Assembly (NCBI GenBank): GCA_020466095.1
Contig: CM035806.1
Span: 4,263,363 to 4,327,362, forward strand
Direction: 5' to 3'
From: Chlorops oryzae
Lineage: Eukaryota; Arthropoda; Insecta; Diptera; Chloropidae
DNA length: 64,000 bases
Positions 30,684-47,500 of the stretch are shown here, in pieces. How positions within the stretch are numbered: the stretch's first letter is position 1; each line of letters opens with the position of its first letter. Made by a program: the position numbers and the translations under genes. The notes under the pieces are model-generated. The model saw nothing but the letters and a program-made list of their open reading frames with translations. It searched no databases and had not been told where the DNA came from.

Positions 30684-32042
30684 ATGGCATATGAAGCGCG
30701 AAATATTTTGGATGTCATGTCTTTGCAAAAGAGCATTGAATCTAATAAAATGCAGAAAATCAAACTAACCGATTACAGGTACACAAATAAATACTTTTCA
30801 CTTCTTAATAGGATATCTAACCCAATGGCCTAAAAAAAAAGTAATAAATATAAATTAAAATAATGAAAAATAAACACATAATTTCAGGAAAATTGATAAG
30901 CCCGGAATTGTATTGCGTTTTCTGTTCGAGTGCGCTCTTAAATTACAAATAAAGCCACTTACATCCGCGACAGCCGCTATCCTATACCATCGTTTTTTCA
31001 GGGAAGTTTCCACGGAGGAATATGATCCTTATGTGAGAAATTCTTCGAATACGGAATATTTGAACTCGAATATTTGATTTTTTTTCTCTTATTGTAGTTG
31101 ATTGCCGCTTCGGCGCTCTATTTTGCGGGAAAGATTAAGGATGAAACCGTCAGAATCCGGGATGTCATCAATGTGGCACACTGCACACTCAATCGTGGCG
31201 AATCGGCACTCGAATTGGACGATGAATATTGGTCGATTCGCGATGCTATAGTTCAAGCGGAACTATTAATAGCGCGCACATTGCAGTTCGATTTAAATAT
31301 AGAGCATCCACATAAGGTGCGTTGCACTAGCAGTTTCGAGTTGCTTACCATTTTAAAAAAATGTATATTTTCAGTATCTTCTCTACTATATGAAATCGCT
31401 ACAAGACTGGCTTGGCCCAAAAGTTTGGAATTCTGTTCCGATTGCTAAAACGGCTGCATCATTTTTGCAGGACTTTCATCACAGTGCTAAAATATTGAAT
31501 CAGAAACCAACATACGTCTCCATCTGTTGTCTATCATTAGCTTTACAAACTTATGGCATACAAGTTCCGCTTTCAGATGAATCCGATGAGGCTTCACTAT
31601 GGTATACGGTACGTATCTATTGTCTTTTAGAGACGAACGCTTAACTATAGCATTAGTTATAGTTTATCAAGTTAACGTTATGATAGTTCGGAACATGACT
31701 GATTTGTGACCTCATAGTATATCCATCTTCTCAAATGTTATCATTAACTAATGATTTTAATTAAAGCTCATTTCATTTTTTTTTTTTTTTTTTAATATCA
31801 CGTAATCTTTTTCAATTTCTCCGATATTCCTAATGACTAAACCTGTTTATTAATCATTATAGTTCATGATCCCAACTATACTCAAAATGGTTTAAGGAAT
31901 TTTCCAAACGCTTAAGACTAATAAAAAAAAATTTTTTTTTTTACAGCCCTTTATCTCTGATATGACCAAAGAGACACATTGGGAAATAATTGAGGACATC
32001 ATTGAAGTCTACAAAAACGAGGCTGCCATTGATGCTGACTAA
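30684..32042 (+). CDS. CycQ: Cyclin Q (FAM58A family)
   Basis: Cyclin Q activates CDK10 in animals; its loss causes STAR syndrome in humans. Exons: 30684-30778, 30888-31032, 31098-31316, 31375-31608, 31947-32042; 789 nt, 262 aa against about 248 in human. The cyclin fold is visible as PGIVLRFLFECALKLQIKPL, then AAILYHRFFREV, AASALYFAGKIKDETVRIRD and LIARTLQFDLNIEHPHKYL. A second, less conserved cyclin box follows (ISICCLSLALQTYGIQVP-like region), ending in a helix EIIEDIIEVYKNEA. The start is the first ATG before MAYEARNILDVMS. Assignment rests on length and motif order; other small cyclins (C, H, K) are less similar. Confidence 0.85.
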
Positions 32043-32997
32043 GGAGCATATTCGCTTCGAAATTTAGCTCAATGATGCTAAGTGTTGTGATTAGATAAGG
32101 TTTCAGATCATTCTTAAACTTAAGGAAATAGCAATTTCGCATACATGATTTTACTGTACGCAAATTACTCTTTCCACATAAATGACATTTTCTCATTGTA
32201 AATTCTTCGTTCGTTCGAATTTAAACTATATTCTTAAAGTTAATTTAATATATTTTCAAAATATTGAAAATTTCGTTAGCCAAGCCTTTTGATTTGTGAT
32301 TGTCTCAATAGATATGGAAGTCATCAGGCTTCAGCTCAAATAACAAAGTCTCTAATTATTATTCATCCCGTCTCACCAAGGTCCATGAGCTGATTTAGAT
32401 CTTTACTTTAGAAAGTGATGATCGCATTAAATTGTGTAACCTCTCACATCCTCCAATGATTGATATACATAGGTGATCGTGAAAATAATGACGGGAAAGT
32501 GGATCTGTGTTCTGAATATCATTTTATGCTGAGTCTCGCTTTAAAACCTCTTACATTTTAATGAAATTCAGTTTCCCTTTCACTTCAAATAGTGATGGTG
32601 ATGGTGACTTTAAAAAAACGTGGTGCAGGTGACACGGTGGCGCCATATAAAAATTGTTTGAAATTGTTGACTCATGCATGCTCACATTACCTGCTGTCGG
32701 TACGTTAAGTGTGTTAAATAAATAAATCTTTTACGCCTCTGCTTATGTGTAGGATTTCAGTCTGCATACTCTGTCCGGGTTTCTATAGCTGACCCAGCAA
32801 GAGGCATTTCACAATTTGATTGAATTGAAATTGCAAGACGCAATCATTGAATGAAAAACTGTCACTTTTTTCGATCAAATCAACTTGATCAATATATAAT
32901 GTGTTTAAAATGGAAACGTTGTTCTAATCGGAGCATTCAATTAAACGAATTCACATTTTAATTTCCAGATTAAGAATATGAAAGTTTTCCCACGATT
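32043..32997. other. Tail-to-tail spacer CycQ/U2SURP
   Basis: 3' flanks of two convergent genes. Several AATAAA-like hexamers occur near 32716-32725, but none can be assigned. No further gene or repeat recognised. Confidence 0.5.
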
Positions 32998-36651
<3,654 letters not shown>

Positions 36652-37712
36652 TTCTTACTAGAGCTGGCAAACTATAGATGTTGCTTAATTATCTAGTGCA
36701 TCGAAAGCCTTGTATTTTTTTTTTTGCTCACTATCGATTGTAATCGAGACTCGGCTATCGGATGAAAGCAACACACCCAGCAAGACATTTCGATACATGA
36801 AACTTGTTTGTGCTAGACGCACGGATTGTTGGTACTTTCGCCTCTCCTGCCCTGACATCGATTTGTCATTCGAATGCTACGTTAAATGCAACACAGCAAA
36901 GCACATACTTTTGCACTCACAATTTATATGCGATGAATGCGATGGCATACGCATACATTGTAAATTTTATGTATGCAGATGGCAAATCGGTATCGATGAG
37001 CATTTTTTTGATGGCAAATTTCGGTATGCCATGACATTTTCAAGATGGCATTAAGCATAATGTCGCTGGATAGTAGCGCTAAAACATTGAAATTTGTCAA
37101 ATAAAGAGTAAAAAACGAAAAAACCCAACATTCTGGGTAAATCCGATCTTGCAGAAAAGAGAACAACATAAAAAAACTTAGAAGTGACAGCCCATCGCAA
37201 GCGATAGATGGCATGCGATATGGTATGCGAGATATAGCATACCATCTGCCATGAGCGGTCTCCACTTGCGATCTATCGCATACTTTCTATCGCATGCTAT
37301 GAACCATCGCAGGTCGAGACGGTAAGTTACAAAACATCATGCCAGCCCTGCAAGCCGGATACGCGTATTCTCTCAGTCAAACGTAAATGGGCGAACATAG
37401 ATTTATACTTGTTTATCTTGTGTACGTGTGATAGCTGTCGCACTCTGTTGAATAAAATCATTAGGATGTGGCGAAAAGTCTCCAAATTTGGAGAAAAACT
37501 GTTGACGTAATCAAAAGACGTCCTCTAAATCTTTGAAAAAATGAAAAAAGAAATCTGGCACTATTGCCCAGTAAAGAAAATACGCGTATTAAAGTAGTTT
37601 AAATCCAGTATCGATACGCCTTTTCATGAAAATATGCACAGATTAATGAAAAAAATGCATAAGTACACAAAAATTCAAGAAAAACCGTTTTGCATTTATT
37701 CGTATTCTCTAA
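36652..37712. other. Head-to-head spacer U2SURP/zinc finger, proximal part
   Basis: Non-coding. A cluster of local inverted repeats built from GCATGCGATA, TGGTATGC/GCATACCA and TATCGCATA-type motifs lies at about 37185-37320, perhaps a degraded MITE. Confidence 0.5.
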
Positions 37713-38174
37713 AGGGCCCTCTCCAGCTCTGTAAAGAATCTCAGCAGGAATTTTCTAAATATTCCTTAAAGGGAAAAACGTAGCATAATTTCATTTTTTA
37801 ATGCAATAGTGACAATCTCTATATCTATATTAATTTTATGTCAAGACGTTTCTTATAATCGAAAATTATTGATTTCATTTATCCATTTCTGAAAATTACA
37901 CATTGAACCTTGTTAAATCCATTTAATTTTTTTCGAACTTGGCTTTGCTGTCAAAATTCCTTTCAGAAAGAACGGAAAATTCAATATTTCTAACAGAAAA
38001 ATCTGTGTTACCGTGTTTTATTTACAGCAAAAAAAGGGAGCGAAAACAGAAACTACTCTTTGACGAACTGGAGACTGTTAACAGAAAATTTCTGACACAA
38101 AAATTCCTTCAGCATTTCTTAAGCTTTTTTTTTATATGAAGTTTTTCATTTCTGACAGAGCTGGAGAGGGCCCT
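37713..38174. mobile_element. TAA-flanked TIR element, 462 bp (Harbinger-like)
   Basis: AGGGCCCTCTCCAGCTCTGT and its perfect complement form the ends, with TAA on each side. AT-rich interior with repeated TTTCTGACAG/CAGAAAT motifs. A 3 bp TAA duplication suggests PIF/Harbinger. It ends about 170 bp before the zinc-finger start codon. Confidence 0.8.
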
Positions 38175-38347
38175 TAATCCGCCGCAAGTTCTTCGCTCAG
38201 GTGTGAGCATTACTTCAATTCGATTTATTATCTTTTCTTGCCAAAAATTTCGATAGTACCGAATCTTAGCATTTCTAGTCGAATATCGAACAATCGTATA
38301 TCGAATTTACTCATCTTTAAATGAAATTGTTTATTTGTTAAAATAAA

Positions 38348-40762
38348 ATGGTTTGCCGCGTGTGCCTCAAAGAGTCGGAGCAACTATTGCAGATTTTCGA
38401 TGAAAGCGGTGAAATTAAGCAAATCTCGCAGATATTACAACAACACTTGTGGTTTTGTGTGAGTACACTAAGAGGACAAACTGCATGCGCCTAGTCGAAA
38501 GTGTCACAACTCTAAATTTTATATTTTCCATAAAAACGTCGATTATCCTTACTAATACGCAAAATATGGAGCTCTTGCATATTCAATTACATTCTTAAGA
38601 AAATACTAAGTTGAAGGAATTTAAGATTTTGTTCGTATAAAGTATTATATTTCGCATTGAAAAATTTCATCGAACTTATAGGATGAAGAAAATTTTATTG
38701 AAGTTGTGTCTCTTTTGAAGAGAGTTTGTGAAATGATCATAAGAAAATCTTTATCATTGATGTAGCCACTCCCGAACGATCCCATATCCAGCGTGATATG
38801 CGAGGTGTGCTGGTGCAAAATAAATGAATTCCACGAATTCTACGAAACAGCAAAGCAAGCACATAAAATCTATAATGAAGTCTACAATTTGAATGCGACA
38901 ACAAAGCCATCTCCTGATGGCGGCCATGCAATTCAACTCGCCGAAGCCGTTTACAATGTTAAACGTGAGAAATCAGCGGATGAATTTAATAATAAAGCTG
39001 AAAGTCCACAACCTGCAGTTAATCCCCTCTATGAACCCGAAGTACCCGAGCAGATTGTAGTGAAGGCCGAAATTCCAGAATTCGACGGGCTCGATTTTTT
39101 CCAGGAATCCAATACAATGAACTTAGACGAGAATGCAAGCGTATCATTGAGTGAAAGCAATAACGAAGATGGTAAGCGAACGAATGTACATACTTTATTC
39201 GTGACGTTTTTTTTTATTAATAAATGACGAATTGAATATAGAACTATCATCAGACGGGAGCGAATTCGAACCTGACGTACCTCCATCTTCCTCGCCCAAC
39301 AGTTCAAATGGCATTCAAACGAGAAAAATTAGAAAAGAAAAAACTTCTGCGACAAAGACGGGCAAAACGAAAGCAAACATCTCGAAGACGTTGAAAAAAC
39401 CGTCAATTGTAGCGAAAAGGAAGCAGCAGGAAAAGCGATGCTGGACAAAGCCAATGGATGACGAGATGGTGCGAAAGCATTTACCGTTAAATTGTGAGCT
39501 TTGTGGTTTCCTTGTTGACACATACATGGAAATGATACATCATTTTCGTGCATCCCATAAGGATACGCGTCCTTATATACTTTGCTGTGGACGCAAACTA
39601 AGTAAACGCCAACGTGTCGTCCAACATGCATACCATCATGAGGATCCCAATTATTTTCAATGCGATATTTGCAAGCGAAGTTTTTCGGATAATTACGTAT
39701 TACGTTCTCATATGCTTGCACATCACCCAGCTGAAGATGAGCTAATTTATTCCTGGTAAGCAACGAAAATTATTGAATTCCCATTGCTAATAAGATATGA
39801 TGAATGACTATGTATGATATGATAAAATTTTAGCGATCAATGCGATAAACGTTTCTCAAGACGCTATCTTCTTGAGCTCCATAAACCAGTGCATATTCCA
39901 GTTGAAGAACGTAAATTCTTGTGTACTAAATGTCCAACACCAAAAGCGTAAGTTCTGATTGAATTGAAAAATGGAAAAAAATAATGCACAGATAATCGAT
40001 TCAATTTTTTATACAGATTTGCAAGCGATCATCTTCGTCAGATCCATGATAATATGCGGCATAAACGTGCAACGAACGTCTGTCATGTCTGCGCTAAAGA
40101 GATACGCGATAATCAAGCTTTCGAAAAGCATGTTCGTTTACACTTTGAGGACAGTGGACCACGTGTGAAATGTCCACGTCCGGGCTGCGATCGTTGGCTT
40201 AAGGATAATGATAATCTGAAACAACACTTGCGTCGACACAATGACGAGGGCAAGGTCATCACGTGCGAGCAATGCGGAAAATCTGTGAAGAATCGTCGAG
40301 CGCTCAGTAGTCATATGAGCTATGCACACTCGAAGGCGCTATTTACATGTGAGGAATGCAAGAAGACTTTCAAAAAGGCAATAACACTGAAGGTAGGATT
40401 TTAAAATATTTATAAATATTATATAATTTAATAACTATCTATTTATTTATATATATTTTTGATTGAAGGAACATATGGCACAACACACTGGCGAAACTTT
40501 GTACAAATGCCCGTTCTGTCCACGTACCTTTAACTCGAATGCGAATATGCATTCACATAAAAAGAAAATGCATCCTGTTGAATGGGATGTCTGGCGAAAA
40601 ACGAAAACGGGCAGCTCCCAGCATATGAAAAGCAATGCACAAGTACTTGAGACAGTCGCAAATAGCCTGATGCAAGATATGCCTCAAGCAATGGCCAGCA
40701 TCGCTTCAAGAGAGCTATCCCAGAGCATGTTTTTGGAAGCTCCCGATGCTGAATTGATGTAA
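38348..40762 (+). CDS. ZAD-domain C2H2 zinc-finger transcription factor
   Basis: Insect-type DNA-binding regulator; target unknown. Exons: 38348-38458, 38766-39171, 39242-39755, 39834-39947, 40017-40392, 40469-40762; 1815 nt, 604 aa. The N-terminus is a ZAD ([20 protein letters not shown] … [16 protein letters not shown]), split by an intron, with its paired cysteines in place. An acidic/basic linker (about 80-230) is followed by some eight to nine C2H2-type fingers, including [39 protein letters not shown] and [20 protein letters not shown]. The first module (CELCGF…HHFRASH then CCGRKL…HAYHH) is atypical. The final [16 protein letters not shown] ending resembles the grauzone-type group of ZAD proteins, but orthology cannot be fixed among this fast-evolving family. 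ATG at 38348 is followed directly by the ZAD. Confidence 0.9.
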
Positions 40763-41565
40763 ACAAGCTCTAAGAGCCATAAATATCTTTGATTTTTCAA
40801 TTTCAATGCACTTCAAGTAGCACAAGGAGTTGTTGTGTGAACAGTTCGCAAACGAACTAAGTAAGTAGTACTCCGTGGGAAATTATGTCGGTAGTACTTT
40901 TAGTGCTGAATAGTGCAATAGCACTATTGAACTATGGTAATTACTAAACTTATAGGCCAGAGAGAAAAATTGAATTCTCTGAGTGTAAAGTAATGAGGAA
41001 TTATTATTCTTCGATTTGAATTTAATGTCATGAATATTTGAATATGCTGATTTGTACTCCTTTATAAATTCCAAGTAGTCAAAATATATTATGTTGCTTT
41101 AATATCAATGCCGATTTGACCAAGCATATTCAGTAATAAATATATATAGGGTATTCCCTTAAAAGTGAAAAGATTGAAAAATCGTAAAAGTGTAAAATTT
41201 TTCATACAAAATTTCGTTCATTATTTTTCTAAGCCTTCTTTATTTACGAATTTCCGAAGTTTTCGACGCAAATGCACATTTAAGGGAAGACCCCTATAAT
41301 AGTTTCGAAAAATGAAAATATTTCTCATTAAATTCAGTAGTAGTTCATTCAGTTCAATATGACTTTGAGTTCAATAGTTTGAAATAAGTACTTCGAAAAA
41401 CTGGAAGTATGACCTATGTAAATCGCGAATTTTCGAAGGAACTTGAACCGTTATGAACTCTATATTATCAGATGTAATTAAATGAAAGTCTTACACAAAA
41501 ATATACATACATATAAAGAGGTCTATTAGAATAATAAATAATTTAATATTATTTAGGCTTTACAT
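40763..41565. other. Tail-to-tail spacer zinc finger/WDR35 with a MITE
   Basis: Contains an AATAAA at 41135-41140, usable by the zinc-finger gene, and a MITE at 41146-41299. The rest is AT-rich and featureless. Confidence 0.5.
41146..41299. mobile_element. MITE, ~154 bp, TATAGGG(G)T..TTCCCTTAAA ends
   Basis: The left TATAGGGTATTCCCTTAAAA and the inverted right TATAGGGGTCTTCCCTTAAA match apart from small changes. The outer TAGGG(G)TATTC-like end resembles the MITE at 10190-10350. Confidence 0.6.
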
Positions 41566-44500
41566 TTACACCTCCAACTTCATCGATGCGATGACGCTAT
41601 GGCATAAAGGACAATTGCGGTGTCTTTGTATTTCTGTTGGCAATGCGTAATGATGGCACGTAGCGCAAATCCACATATTGTTCATTGGCTGCGTTACAGA
41701 CTGTCCCGATGCTATACAAACTGGAAAGCGTGCATTGCATGATGTGCAAGTTGGAAAGCTAAAGTAAAATTTATGATTTGAAATTATTTCGAACGATTAT
41801 GAGAAAGCTGCTGCGTCGTCACCTATTTATTGTCTGAGCATTGCAAATATAGCAAGCGACTGTTTCAATTTTCTCATCAATTTTTTCGCGATTTGAAAAT
41901 ATACCCGTCTCCAGTTTCTCGTACTCGTTCTGTCGTGTCTGCGGTATGTGGTCCAAAGAGTTCAATTTCATAAAAGCTTTCGAGCAAATCGCTGTAAGTC
42001 AGATTAAGAAAGTCAATGAATTTTTTTGATGGTTCAAAATAACTTGAAAGCCAAAAAAAAAAAAACGCGAATAAGTGTTCAAAAGTCGTATATGTTACTC
42101 ACCAAATGATCGATCACCGCAACTGGCTAATGCTAGCAAACAATAGATATCCTCAACATTAATCACATCATCGTAATCACGCAGGCGCAAAGTTGTGACG
42201 ACTGCATTGTGTAAAATTCCGAATCGCAATTGTCGTTGTGCCAGCAGCATAAAGTGGTAAGCTTCAGCACAGTGCCAGATTCGTTCTATAAGCGCAATGT
42301 CTTCCAGCTCCAATGCATCCAGTATCATATTCCTAGTCACATGCGGACCTAGTTCACTGTTCTTCATTTCGCTTTTAATTTGTTGCTCAGCAATGAGTCC
42401 GGCTAAAACGTACAGCTTTTTAATACGCAACGGCGGAGCCGATTGCTCGCATTCACGTTCCGCTAATTTCATCAGCAAACGTGCTGATTCCAAATAGCGT
42501 CCAGCTTTCTTCTGCAGCTCAACAGCTTCAACAAGACGATCCTCTCTTAATAAATCATTTACATGTTTTGTTAGCAATGCATCAACTTGTGGCATTTGAA
42601 ATTTCTGCGCCAAGTCAACCGCTTGACCCCATTGTCTTAAATTTACACAAGTATCTACGGCAGCTTTTGGATCACCTAATCTAAGATAAGCCTTTACCGC
42701 TTCTGAGCACATACCTGAGAGTGTTATCATTGATGTTAAATTTTCAAAAGGACTGAGTTATTATTATTTTTTTTTTTTTTTTTTTCCTCACCAACTGAGG
42801 CCAGCATTTTAGCGATTTTTGAAAGCAGTGGACTTTTTTCCGGCAACTTAGCAATGCACTGTTCCAACTCTTCGAATTGCTCCAAATGATAAAGTGCATC
42901 CATTAGACCTTCCATATGATGAGCCTTCTCATAGTACTCCTTTGCACTTTCCCTGTAAAGGCAGAACCATTTATAAAAATTTATGCCGTTCAACGGCTAT
43001 ATGTGTTTGCTTACCAAGCACGCAAATTGGCAAAATGATTACCGATTTCTCGCCAAGCAGTTTCCATTTGTTGGTCCGAAAATCCAGAACCCATCCGGTA
43101 AAGCTGGACAACGCGAAACCAATCGCAAAGTGTTATCCGCAAGTTAATAGCCAAATCTCTGAAAGTTAATTTCAAATTAGAAAACTTTGGACCCGTACTC
43201 AATTGCGGAAAGAAATTTTTTTGGATATTTTTTGTAAAATCGAAATATTAACCTTCTATCCCCATCCATATACAATTTTTCGGCTTCATCATACTCTCCA
43301 TAAAATGCTGCAATTTCGGCTTTCTGGAGCAACGGCACTGATATATTCCGCAGACGCTTAATAAGCTGTATTCCTGGGAAATTTGCACATCGTACGAAAG
43401 CGTTTTCAGCCATATCGAGTTCAAGTTTCTTAAGGGCAGCTTCAGCTAATAGGCGCCACAAACGCGGATGGGGATTATCTTCAATAAATTGTTTGGCATC
43501 CTCGAGTCCAACGTGTTGTAATAGATCGTCGGTATCTCTCAGTGACTTAACGCGCAATTGTATAATATGAGTAATTGGATTTTGGGTTTCATCGCCGCTA
43601 ATAATATCGTCCAACAAGACGCTTGTTATCTCCAAATCTTCAAAGGTGCATATATAACCAGATGTCGAAATAGGTTCCTCGGGATCATTTCCACGAAAGA
43701 CATACATGCGCGTCTTTTCCATCAATGCCAGCAGCAATGGATTATCTTTCGCCCAACAGATCGCCCAAACATCTTTCCTTTCCACGCGACTAAAATTGTA
43801 ACGCGATTCACGTGAGTCATCGAGATCATGTAATGTCATAATCCCTGACTGATCTATTATAGCAGCTCGTCTGTCAAAAAATCAATTAATTTTTCAAAAT
43901 TAAAAATTGAACTCATGACAATCTAAAGAGTGACACTTACGTTGAGTTACAATTGATAGCAATTTTATAAGCCTTTGTGCCGGTCTGATGGCGATTGCGC
44001 AGCGCAATATTAGGAACACTATACTCATTGATGTCGCCAGACTCACGTGCTATAAGCAATATCTTTTCAGATAAAGCCAAAGCACAAATTGGATCGCGAT
44101 TGGTCCACTGTTTTGCGTCCGGTCCAGTCGACAATGCCAAATCTTTTGCCATGTCAACGCCTGTTGGAGTGTCCTCTATGTGGAAACGCTTTTCCCTTTT
44201 TGTTTTTAGGCCATGCAAATTCATAGAGCTCTAAATAGATATGTTAAAATCATTATATTTATGCACCAATGCGAAGGATGGTCTTTCGACACTCACCTTC
44301 GGCGTATGATAATGCCAGAGCAAAACTTCATCATATGTTGCGATTGCAACGTAACCAGAATTGATACCAATAAAATTTGGTCTCATGTCGATATATTTTG
44401 CTACAATATTGAAAAAAAAAAAAAAAAAAAAACGTTTTGATAAAAGGTAATGAATTCTCAATGAGAATTTCTCATTATGTGCATCAAGTTAGCTTGCACT

Positions 44501-47500
44501 TTTTTGAATTTCCCGAAAAAAAATATTGTGCTGTATTGTGCCCAGTTTGTGCTATCATGTGCCGTTTCGAAAAAAAAAATTTCTCAAGGGATGCCATTTT
44601 TATGAGGAGGTCCTTTTTTTCGTGTCAAGTTAGCTTGCACTTTTTCGAATTTCCCAAAAAAATTATTGTGCTGTAATGTGCCCAGTTTGTGCTATCATGT
44701 GCCGTTTCGAAAAAAAAAATTCCTCAAGGGATGCCATTTTTATGAGGAGGTCCTTTTTTTGGTGTCAAGTTAGCTTGCACTTTTTCGAATTTCCCCAAAA
44801 AAATTATTGTGCTGTAATGTGCCCAATGTTTGTGCTATCATGTGCCGTTTCGAAAAAAAAAATCCTCAAGGGATGCCATTTTTATGAGGAGGTCCTTTTT
44901 TTGGTGTCAAGTTAGCTTGCACTTTTTCGAATTTCCCAAAAAATTATTGTGCTGTAATGTGCCCAATGTTTGTGCTATCATGTGCCGTTTCGAAAAAAAA
45001 AATTCCTCAAGGGATGCCATTTTTATGAGGAGGTCCTTTTTTTGGTGTCAAGTTAGCTTGCACTTTTTCGAATTTCCCAAAAAAAATATTGTGCTGCAAT
45101 GTGCCCAGTTTGTGCTATCATGTGCCGTTTCGAAAAAAAAATTTCCTCAAGGGATGCCATTTTTATGAGGAGGTCCTTTTTTTCGTGTCAAGTTAGCCGG
45201 GACTTCATTTTTGAATATTGTAACGAGAGACGCCATAACAAAGGAGCTCTCTGCCGCAAGAATTGACCCAACAATCAGCTCGTGGATTAGCAACATCCTA
45301 GAGCTAAGACTCATTACCGGCTAACTTGACACGACAAAAAGGACCTCCTCATAAAAATGGCATCCCTTGAGGATTTTTTTTTTTTTCGAAACGGCACATG
45401 ATAGCACAAACTGGGCACAATACAGCACAATAATTTTTTTTCGGGAAATTCGAAAAAGTGCAAGCTAACTTGATGCACATTTTCTCATTCAATATTTAAG
45501 GGGATAAAAATAAACTGTTCTGTTTACTCACAATCTACAGTAGTGCCAATAGAATTACACAGCAGCAATTGATAACGTTTTATCTTCAGTAACTTTGCTA
45601 TCCTTTGCTAACTCGCCAATGTCATTGGGAACATTAAGAACGCACTCTACAGCGATAACACAATGTTCATTGCAGGCGACCATTCCAACTACTGGCTCAA
45701 TTTCTTTCAAAAAACTCTAAATAAAAAAATATTTTTTTATTATTACCCAAAAATTAAAGAAAAGTAAAAAATAACTAACCTGATTGGAATTCGTATTCCA
45801 AAAGGTCACCATATTAAGACCCGTATCGCGTGCATGGCCACTGGCATTAGTGCTGTTTAAAAAAGTCACTGTTTTTTCAAAGTAACACCAAATATAATCC
45901 GGTCGTACGTTCGCAAAATAAATATGAGAATCAACGGCCATGCCAATCCGAAGTGATTTTCCTTCCCATGAAACCGAAGTGATTTGTGTGCCCGGAACTT
46001 TTAAAGTCCGCAGCAATTTTCCGTTCGAATTGTAGAAATTCACTTGATTCGAATCCTTCGATTTGGTCATGACGTCGATAAGTAAGCCGCATATCGCAAG
46101 TACTGAGCCATCATGATTCCATTTACAATCTGCAATACGCATTGCGACATCCAAAATCACAGGATCTACCAGGAAAGGAGTTACATTATGTTAGAGGATA
46201 TGAAAAGTTTTCACAAACCTTCGTCGCTCTCATTTCTCATTAACTGAACCTTTCCGCTTTCATAACAAATAGCCAAAACCGGGCGATTAGCTGGAGATCG
46301 TTTATTAAACCAATGAATTCCACCAATACGGAATTGACGATTCGATGAGAGCGGAACACATTGAATGTTTAATTTTAACTGCGAAAATAATATCGTGAGA
46401 ATTGATTGGTAAAGCGTTAAGATTTCAAACGTAAAACGAACTCACTGCAAAATTTCCTTGGCTATCGTATATGTGACATTCTCCAATAGCCAAACCGAAG
46501 AGAATAAGTTTATTATTCGGACTCCATTGTACATTGGTCAGATGAGTATTTTTAAGTTCCTTACCCCATATGCGATTGCCATCGACGGAACCTTTAAAAA
46601 ATTTTCACATTTTTTAAATCTATTTCTTATTAATCCTCTTTTTTTTTTTTTTTTCATTGACTTACCCACTATTATAGCACCATCTTCATAGACAATACAA
46701 ATCTTCAAGCCATCTGAAGTCCAACACATACCATTGACCGTTGATTTCTTGCGATCATTGGTCATTTCTTCATACCATGATCCCTTGTATAACTGCCAAA
46801 CAATTATGACACCATCAATGTCAGAGGAGGTTAGCTTCTGTTGTACATCGTTCCATGTAACCACTTTCACAGCCTCTTTATGACCTTCTAATGTTTGATT
46901 CATGGAGAGATTCGTGACAGCTGCAAGACCACCTTTGGTTTGACCATTCGAAGCTGGAAAAAGCATTTTATGGATTTCTTAAATCGTTGAAACCAGTGGA
47001 AAAAATTGTCGCAATTAATATTTCGTCCGTTCAAGCCTTCTGTGAGCTCAAATACTGCTCGCTGTCATTGGTCTATCTCTCGCTTGAAATTATCTTTCCA
47101 TGCTTAAGAAACTTTAAGTAATCATCAGTCATTTATCAGTAACAACAGCCAAAAATATAAAAAAAAATTTCATGAAGTTGAATTTCATCCTGGAAATATA
47201 AAGGCTTGGATACAACAACAGCAGCAAGTATAAAATGGAAAAGAAAGAAGTTTAATCGGCAAGCCGATTGCAACATACCTTTTCCTCAGCCTAAATATGT
47301 TAAAACATTACCTTAACAAAAATTCCTGCCGTTTCGTTGTTCAAAGGGATATCTATTTATACCTTATCTGTCTTCGATTTAGCTTCTAAAATGGAGATTA
47401 TATTAAGACAAAATTTTCGCGGTGGTGGGCATGGTCAAGTTTTAAAGTTAGAGGACAATTTGTCTAGCTGCAAATCCTCAATTCAAAATAGTAAAAACAA

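Noticed and set aside
27292..32042. Cdk9 and CycQ as a kinase–cyclin pair encoded head-to-head
   Set aside because: Cdk9 works with Cyclin T; the cyclin here looks like Cyclin Q, whose known partner is CDK10. Adjacency alone does not support pairing.
41900..42103. Separate small gene at the WDR35 3' end
   Set aside because: The Cys-rich segments join in phase to the WDR35 exons and form its C-terminal zinc ribbon.
44437..45168. Overlapping open frames with repeated [12 protein letters not shown] peptides
   Set aside because: They are translations of the tandem units of the foldback element, out of frame with each other and without start context or domain.
44485..45190. Regularly spaced repeats as a CRISPR-like array
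   Set aside because: Units are ~141 bp, contiguous and without unique spacers; the genome is eukaryotic.
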